Source: an uncultured Lachnospiraceae bacterium (lineage in GTDB: Bacteria; Bacillota_A; Clostridia; Lachnospirales; Lachnospiraceae). Taken from it: a stretch of DNA of 6,845 nucleotides. The notes beneath the pieces were generated by a model. That model was given only the letters and a program-made list of their open reading frames with translations, did not search any database and was not told the DNA's origin. The translations under genes were made by a program, and so were the position numbers. The stretch lies in the NCBI GenBank assembly GCA_900553635.1, contig USDU01000139.1, forward strand, positions 1 to 6,845, read 5' to 3'. Shown one piece after another: positions 1 through 4,168 of the stretch (positions are counted from its first letter, which is position 1; each line of letters opens with the position of its first letter).

Positions 1-510
1 CAGCTTCTTTACGCCTTCCGGAGCTGCGATAACGCACAGGAAACGCATATTCTTTACGCCGCGATTCTTCAGCATCTGGATCGCCGCGATGGCAGAACCG
101 CCGGTGGCCAGCATCGGGTCTACTACGAATACATCTCTCTCGCTGCAGTCCTTCGGGATCTTGCAGTAATACTCTACCGGCTCCAGTGTCTCCTCGTTTC
201 TGTACAGTCCGATATGGCCTACCTTCGCGGACGGAATCATGGTCAGAACGCCCTCTACCATGCCCAGTCCCGCACGCAGAATCGGGATCACGGCCAGCTT
301 CTTACCAGCCAGCTCTTTTACCGTGGTCTTGCAGATCGGCGTCTCGATCTCCACGTCCTGAAGCTTCAGATCCTTCGTTGCCTCATAGGTAATCAGCGCT
401 CCGATCTCGCTGACCATATCGCGGAACTCTCTGGTACCGGTCTCCTTCTTGCGGATAATTCCGATCTTATGGGCAATCAACGGGTGATCCATTACTACTA
501 CTTTTGACAT
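1..510 (-). CDS. upp: uracil phosphoribosyltransferase, C-terminus cut by window edge
   Basis: Catalyses uracil + PRPP to UMP + pyrophosphate in the cytoplasm, the key step of uracil salvage. The visible 170 residues start [15 protein letters not shown], the usual Upp N-terminus (HPL.. followed by the TGTREFR segment near residues 24-30). The middle holds PILRAGLGM (about 76-84). The PRPP-binding loop [12 protein letters not shown] lies at about 129-140. The family is normally about 209 residues, so roughly 40 are missing beyond position 1, including the conserved C-terminal uracil-binding segment. The start is the ATG at 508-510, preceded by a Shine-Dalgarno-like AAGGGAG. It follows rpiB by only 31 bases with no terminator or promoter between them, so the two are probably co-transcribed. 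Codon use matches rpiB and nothing looks broken. The identification is firm from motif order alone. Confidence 0.97.
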   Translation of the reverse strand, partial: MSKVVVMDHPLIAHKIGIIRKKETGTREFRDMVSEIGALITYEATKDLKLQDVEIETPICKTTVKELAGKKLAVIPILRAGLGMVEGVLTMIPSAKVGHIGLYRNEETLEPVEYYCKIPKDCSERDVFVVDPMLATGGSAIAAIQMLKNRGVKNMRFLCVIAAPEGVKKL

Positions 511-519
511 TTCTTTTGT

Positions 520-526
520 CTCCCTT
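520..526 (-). promoter_or_regulatory. ribosome binding site of upp
   Basis: The minus strand reads AAGGGAG nine bases before the upp ATG. It is a weaker match to the anti-Shine-Dalgarno than the AGGAGG in front of rpiB. It sits inside the 31-base rpiB-upp gap and supports the ATG at 508-510 as the start. Confidence 0.7.
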
Positions 527-541
527 TTCTACATGATAATT

Positions 542-976
542 TTATTCGTGCTCGATTTTACTGATTCTTCTGGCGTGGCGCTCTGCTCCGGAGAACGGAG
601 TGTTCAGGAACGTGTCCACGATCTTAATCGCCAGTCCCGGCCCAACCACGCGGCCACCCATGGCCAGAATATTGGCGTCATTGTGCTGTCTGGTTGCCTC
701 TGCGCAGAAACAGTCGGTACACAGCGCCGCACGGATTCCTTTATAACGGTTGGCGGTAATGGAGATGCCGATGCCGGTTCCACAGATCAGAATTCCCTTG
801 TCGCACTCTCCGCTCAGGATGGATTCTGCCACCACCTTTGCGTAATCCGGATAATCCACAGCGTCCTTTGCGTTGTCACAGCCGAAATTCTTGTATTCCA
901 GACCATTTTTGTCCAGATAGGCAATCACTTCCTGCATCAGATCGTATCCGCCGTGATCGCAGCCTAATGCTATCAT
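542..976 (-). CDS. rpiB: ribose-5-phosphate isomerase B
   Basis: Interconverts ribose 5-phosphate and ribulose 5-phosphate in the non-oxidative pentose phosphate pathway. At 144 residues it is full length for the RpiB/LacAB family. Family landmarks are all visible: the N-terminal CDHGG (Asp7, His8), the catalytic ICGTGIG with Cys65 as the proton-transfer base and Thr67, the RQHNDAN motif with His98 thought to assist ring opening, and an Arg-rich C-terminal ERHARRI (about 132-138) expected to bind phosphate. LacA/LacB-type galactose-6-phosphate isomerases share the fold, but the intact Cys65/His98 set and the upp neighbour favour RpiB. The ATG start is fixed by AGGAGG eight bases upstream. A strong promoter lies about 70-100 bases upstream. 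Downstream, upp begins 31 bases after the TAA stop. The product feeds PRPP synthesis, so pairing with upp makes metabolic sense. Confidence 0.96.
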   Translation of the reverse strand: MIALGCDHGGYDLMQEVIAYLDKNGLEYKNFGCDNAKDAVDYPDYAKVVAESILSGECDKGILICGTGIGISITANRYKGIRAALCTDCFCAEATRQHNDANILAMGGRVVGPGLAIKIVDTFLNTPFSGAERHARRISKIEHE

Positions 977-984
977 TTGTTTGT

Positions 985-990
985 CCTCCT
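985..990 (-). promoter_or_regulatory. ribosome binding site of rpiB
   Basis: A perfect AGGAGG on the minus strand lies eight bases before the ATG at 974-976. It is the canonical Firmicutes Shine-Dalgarno and fixes the rpiB start. Confidence 0.9.
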
Positions 991-1012
991 ATGACATCTT
1001 CTCGTTTTTTCA

Positions 1013-1032
1013 GACTGATATGTCGATCAGTC
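1013..1032 (-). repeat. perfect 7-bp inverted repeat in the rpiB leader
   Basis: The arms GACTGAT and ATCAGTC are perfectly complementary around a 6-base centre. On the minus strand the repeat falls about 10-30 bases after the predicted transcription start and about 37 bases before the rpiB ATG. It is followed by a purine-rich stretch, not a T run, on the minus strand, and by no T run on the plus strand, so it is not an intrinsic terminator. It could be an operator for a dimeric repressor or a 5' leader hairpin that stabilises the mRNA. The sequence does not decide between these. Confidence 0.55.
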
Positions 1033-1047
1033 CACAGTTCTGGGTAA

Positions 1048-1076
1048 ATTATAGCATTTTTTTACCGGAATAGCAA
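1048..1076 (-). promoter_or_regulatory. extended -10 housekeeping promoter for rpiB-upp
   Basis: On the minus strand the -35 hexamer is TTGCTA (1071-1076), followed by a 17-base spacer and a perfect -10 TATAAT (1048-1053). TGC directly before the -10 makes it an extended -10 element, and an A run lies in the spacer. The spacing and hexamers fit the vegetative sigma factor of Firmicutes. The expected start is near 1041, giving a leader of about 65 bases before rpiB. The remaining bases between this promoter and the cwlD stop (1077-1124) are AT-rich and could act as an upstream element; I see no gene there. Confidence 0.85.
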
Positions 1077-1124
1077 CGAATTGTTCATATGATTTATTCC
1101 ATATTATGTAAACTTATTTCCCCA

Positions 1125-1886
1125 TCATTTTTTATTCAGATATTTCAAAATTCCCATCTGAATGGCCCATACAAGCTTCGCCTGATAGTCCTCATTCCGG
1201 AGCTTCGCGCACTCCTCCCAGTTGCTTAAGAACCCGCATTCCACGATGACTGTCGGTGCCTCCGTCTTTTTCAGAAGATAATAAGTGTCATTGGCCTTGG
1301 CCTGCCGGTGGTTCGTAGGTTCCGCCACGCGCACCAGCTCTTTTTGAAGAATCTTCGCCAAATCCTCACTCTCCTTTGAAGTCTTGTAATAGAATACCTG
1401 CGCACCGTGAATGCTTTCTTCATGGTAACTGTTCTGATGAATACTGACCACGCAGGCCGGTTTTTCTTTGTTGATCAACTCACATCGCCGCCGCATATCC
1501 TGTACCTTTTTATTGGATGTCCGCTCGTCGTAGAGGCCGCCTGCGTCTTCTCTGGTCATCAGCACCGCCACATCCTGCTGCTCCAGCAAATCCCGCAGGG
1601 CCAGCGCCATTTTCAGATTCAGGTCCTTCTCCTGCACGCCGTCCACGCCGATTTTTCCCGGATCGTCGCCGCCATGACCTGCGTCGATAATCACCAGCCG
1701 GGAATCCGTTCCTGCAACCTGTTTTGACACTGCCTCCCGCAGACCGCCGCTTCGCCCGCACACTGCGGCTGCCGTAAGAACCAGCGCCGCCATCAGGATT
1801 CCCAGCCTGTGCTCCCGGCCCTGAAATACCCCTCCCAGCCTTGCCGCCCTTCCTTTCCTATCCTGTATTTTTTCAAAAAAACCCAT
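1125..1886 (-). CDS. cwlD: membrane-anchored N-acetylmuramoyl-L-alanine amidase, CwlD type
   Basis: A zinc amidase of the Amidase_3 family, which cleaves the bond between N-acetylmuramic acid and the stem peptide. In spore formers CwlD acts during cortex synthesis so that muramic-delta-lactam can form, which germination enzymes later recognise. The 253 residues begin with a basic cytoplasmic stretch and one hydrophobic segment (about 28-44), an uncleaved anchor or signal peptide. The amidase domain follows: IIDAGHGG with zinc ligand His71, EKDLNL with Glu86, SIHQNS with His150, and VIVECGFLSN with the catalytic Glu216. There are no SPOR, SH3 or peptidoglycan-binding repeats, which fits CwlD (about 240 residues) better than the multidomain autolysins. 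The start is the ATG at 1884-1886. Only a weak GGCGGA precedes it, and this lies inside a terminator-like hairpin. Codons 2-7 contain runs of seven T and six A. The family call is firm; the sporulation role is inferred from size and domain layout. Confidence 0.82.
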   Translation of the reverse strand: MGFFEKIQDRKGRAARLGGVFQGREHRLGILMAALVLTAAAVCGRSGGLREAVSKQVAGTDSRLVIIDAGHGGDDPGKIGVDGVQEKDLNLKMALALRDLLEQQDVAVLMTREDAGGLYDERTSNKKVQDMRRRCELINKEKPACVVSIHQNSYHEESIHGAQVFYYKTSKESEDLAKILQKELVRVAEPTNHRQAKANDTYYLLKKTEAPTVIVECGFLSNWEECAKLRNEDYQAKLVWAIQMGILKYLNKK

Positions 1887-1930
1887 AAAAAATCCGCCAT
1901 ATATTCTGTTTTTAGAATATATGACGGATT
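1887..1930 (-). terminator. intrinsic terminator of the YhgE pair, abutting the cwlD start
   Basis: Arms at 1891-1907 and 1914-1930 pair over 17 bp around a 6-base loop. On the minus-strand transcript every position pairs, one of them as a G-U wobble (1897/1924); on the plus strand that position is a C-A mismatch. Six T residues follow on the minus strand (1887-1892, two of them within the stem) and there is no T run on the plus side, so the hairpin is oriented to end transcription from the YhgE genes 36 bases after the second stop codon. The stem is long but AT-rich. It also contains the only Shine-Dalgarno-like bases in front of cwlD. Confidence 0.78.
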
Positions 1931-1966
1931 CAGTTCATTCTTGCCACATAACTGCTCTATCTCTCA

Positions 1967-4168
1967 TTAAAACAGCTTCGTACTCTCCAGCTTCTCTTCA
2001 AAATGCTCGTTCCACTTGATAATCGGCAGTCTCAAAACCAGTCCGAGAAGCAGTGACGGAATCAGGTACAGGAGCAGGGTACCCAACTGTTCCCAGTAGT
2101 AGTTGCCGTAGAAGCCTGCCACACACTCACGCATGGCATTCATGCTGTATACAAAAGGCAGGGCGTTGTACAGCTTCCGGAAGAAAGCCGGCGCCAGGTC
2201 GATGGGGAAGTTTCCGCCTGTTCCTGCCACCTGCAGAACCATCAGGATAACGCTGACTGCCTTTCCGATGTCGCCAAAGGAAATGCACAGGGTGTAAATC
2301 AGGTTTACATAAACCAGACTCGTCACCCAGCCTGCCAGCATGAAGAGCACCGGACTCATACACTGGATTCCCAGGAAATACAGGTCGCCCAGGCAAATCA
2401 GAGTCGCCTGCAGAAGTCCCAGAATCAGGAACAGCAGGTATCTGCCCAGATATTTCTGATAATTCCTTACCTTTGTAAGACCGATAAGCTCTTTCTCCTT
2501 CACGCCTGCCTTCAGCATAGCCGCCATGACCACGCCGCCCACCCAGATGGCCAGGGTGGTGTAGAAGGGAGCCATGGCAGAGCCGTAGTTCTCCACCTCA
2601 TAGACATGCTCTGTAGTCAGTTCCACCGGCGTGGAGATAAAGCTGCCCACCACATCCAGATCCTCGTCCAGCAGAGAATCTATGGTGTCCAGGCTGTCGC
2701 GATCCTTCTCGTTACGCAAGCGGTCAGCCAGATCGGTGAGATCCTCTGCGCCCTTATTCAGGATAACTCCGGAAGTCTTCAATGTCCGCTCCAGCTTTGC
2801 CAGATCCGACTCGGTAGAATCAGAAAGCTTGTAGACGCCATCCAATCCCTCATCCATGGAATCCAGAAGAGAGGAAACCTTGGAATCCGCATTTCCTACG
2901 GAATCCGCCAGGTCGTCCAGAGCGCCTTTGACGTTGTCCTCGTAGTCTTTCTGGACGGTGGCTGCGCTATTCACCATTTTTGTCACCAAAGCGTCCAGCT
3001 CTTTCTGGGCAGCTGCCGCATCGGTGGTCATGCTGCCTACGGATGTAGATACCTGCGCAATCGCTGAGCGCAGACTCTTCATCAAAATAATGGTATTATT
3101 CAGGTCACCCGCCACTGCATTGAGACCCGCGTCGGTTCCTACCGCTGATACCAGGCTGTTGGCTGCATCCGTCAGCTTTGTGGCGGAATCACTGTAGGAT
3201 GTAATCGACGCCTCCAGTTGTGCGTCCAGACCTGTCAACGTGTTCTTAAGCTGTGTCATGTCATTGGAGGCGGCTGCCGCCTGAATTCCCTGCTGCACAG
3301 CTGTCGCCATCTGCTTATACAGAGCAGCGCTGGATTTCAGCGCCTCGTTCAGTTGGTCTGTCGTTCCGTCCATGGCACTTTTCACATCGTTAATGCTTCC
3401 CTCGATATTGCCCAGGGAATCCAGATCGCCATCCGTGCGGTTCTGGGTGTCTTTCAGAAATGTGGATGTGGTACTCAGCATGGTCTGTGTCGCGGATGCC
3501 ATACTCTCAAATGCATCCACGGTTCCTGCTGCCGCCACCAGATCCGCAGAAATATCGTCCAGATTGTCGATCAGGTTATCCACCAGATCCGACTGGTCCG
3601 CCTCATCAGCCACATTTACCACGGTTTTCATGGCTTCTAACGCCGCCTTGGAAATTGCCTTCACAAATTTCTCGCTGACCTCTCCCTGTACCGCGTCTGC
3701 CTTTTTCTCCGTCACGATGGAAGCAATGGCGTTCTTCTTACCATTCGCATAGTACAGAAGCTCCGGATTTTTCAGATTCTTATTCACCGAGAACAGCGTC
3801 ATCATATCCGCGCTGAAGCTTTCCGGCACTACGATGGCCGCGTAATATTTCCCGGACTTGGTTCCCTCGACCGCTTCCTCGCTGTCCGTGAATACCCAGT
3901 CCATTTCGTCATTTTCATGGAAATAGGTCAGCACCCGATCGCCCAGATTGATATCCAGCGGCAGAAGTTCTCCCTGGTAGCCTGCATCATCGCTGGCCAC
4001 CGCGATTTTAATATCTGAGGTATTTTCATACGGATCCCAGCTTCCGCCGATATTGAACCAGGCATACAGCGTGGGCACCACCAGAATACCCACCATGATA
4101 ATCATGGCAATGGTATTTCCTTTTATTTTACGTATATCTCTCAAAAAAATCTGTATGATGTTTCTCAT
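1967..4168 (-). CDS. YhgE/Pip-family membrane protein, complete downstream copy of a tandem pair
   Basis: The 733 residues show the YhgE/Pip layout, distantly related to EsaA/YueB of type VII secretion. There is a short cytoplasmic N-terminus, a first membrane helix (about 18-40) ending in PTLYAWFNI, and a large outer domain (about 41-535). Five helices follow (about 536-554, 574-600, 606-630, 637-655, 692-713), like an ABC-2 permease membrane block. The outer domain opens with a conserved alpha/beta portion, including WVFTDSEEAVEG and SGKYYAAIVVPESFSAD (about 91-121). It continues as a long acidic, Ser/Thr/Ala-rich coiled-coil stretch without cysteine. Lactococcal Pip and Bacillus YueB are phage receptors; the native role of YhgE proteins is poorly defined, and no substrate can be named. 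Its ATG overlaps the stop of the upstream paralogue (ATGA) and AAAGGAGG lies inside that gene, so translation is probably coupled. A hairpin terminator follows. No WXG100, EssC or other type VII secretion gene is in view. Confidence 0.88.
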   Translation of the reverse strand: MRNIIQIFLRDIRKIKGNTIAMIIMVGILVVPTLYAWFNIGGSWDPYENTSDIKIAVASDDAGYQGELLPLDINLGDRVLTYFHENDEMDWVFTDSEEAVEGTKSGKYYAAIVVPESFSADMMTLFSVNKNLKNPELLYYANGKKNAIASIVTEKKADAVQGEVSEKFVKAISKAALEAMKTVVNVADEADQSDLVDNLIDNLDDISADLVAAAGTVDAFESMASATQTMLSTTSTFLKDTQNRTDGDLDSLGNIEGSINDVKSAMDGTTDQLNEALKSSAALYKQMATAVQQGIQAAAASNDMTQLKNTLTGLDAQLEASITSYSDSATKLTDAANSLVSAVGTDAGLNAVAGDLNNTIILMKSLRSAIAQVSTSVGSMTTDAAAAQKELDALVTKMVNSAATVQKDYEDNVKGALDDLADSVGNADSKVSSLLDSMDEGLDGVYKLSDSTESDLAKLERTLKTSGVILNKGAEDLTDLADRLRNEKDRDSLDTIDSLLDEDLDVVGSFISTPVELTTEHVYEVENYGSAMAPFYTTLAIWVGGVVMAAMLKAGVKEKELIGLTKVRNYQKYLGRYLLFLILGLLQATLICLGDLYFLGIQCMSPVLFMLAGWVTSLVYVNLIYTLCISFGDIGKAVSVILMVLQVAGTGGNFPIDLAPAFFRKLYNALPFVYSMNAMRECVAGFYGNYYWEQLGTLLLYLIPSLLLGLVLRLPIIKWNEHFEEKLESTKLF

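Noticed and set aside
533..967. A 144-codon plus-strand open frame opposite rpiB
   Set aside because: It mirrors rpiB on the other strand, has no ribosome binding site and no recognisable motif, and rpiB itself is unambiguous.
1081..1124. Possible terminator after cwlD (partial symmetry between the catatg and catattatg stretches)
   Set aside because: The symmetry is short and interrupted, has no GC stem, and no T run follows on the minus strand. I cannot support a terminator between cwlD and the rpiB promoter.
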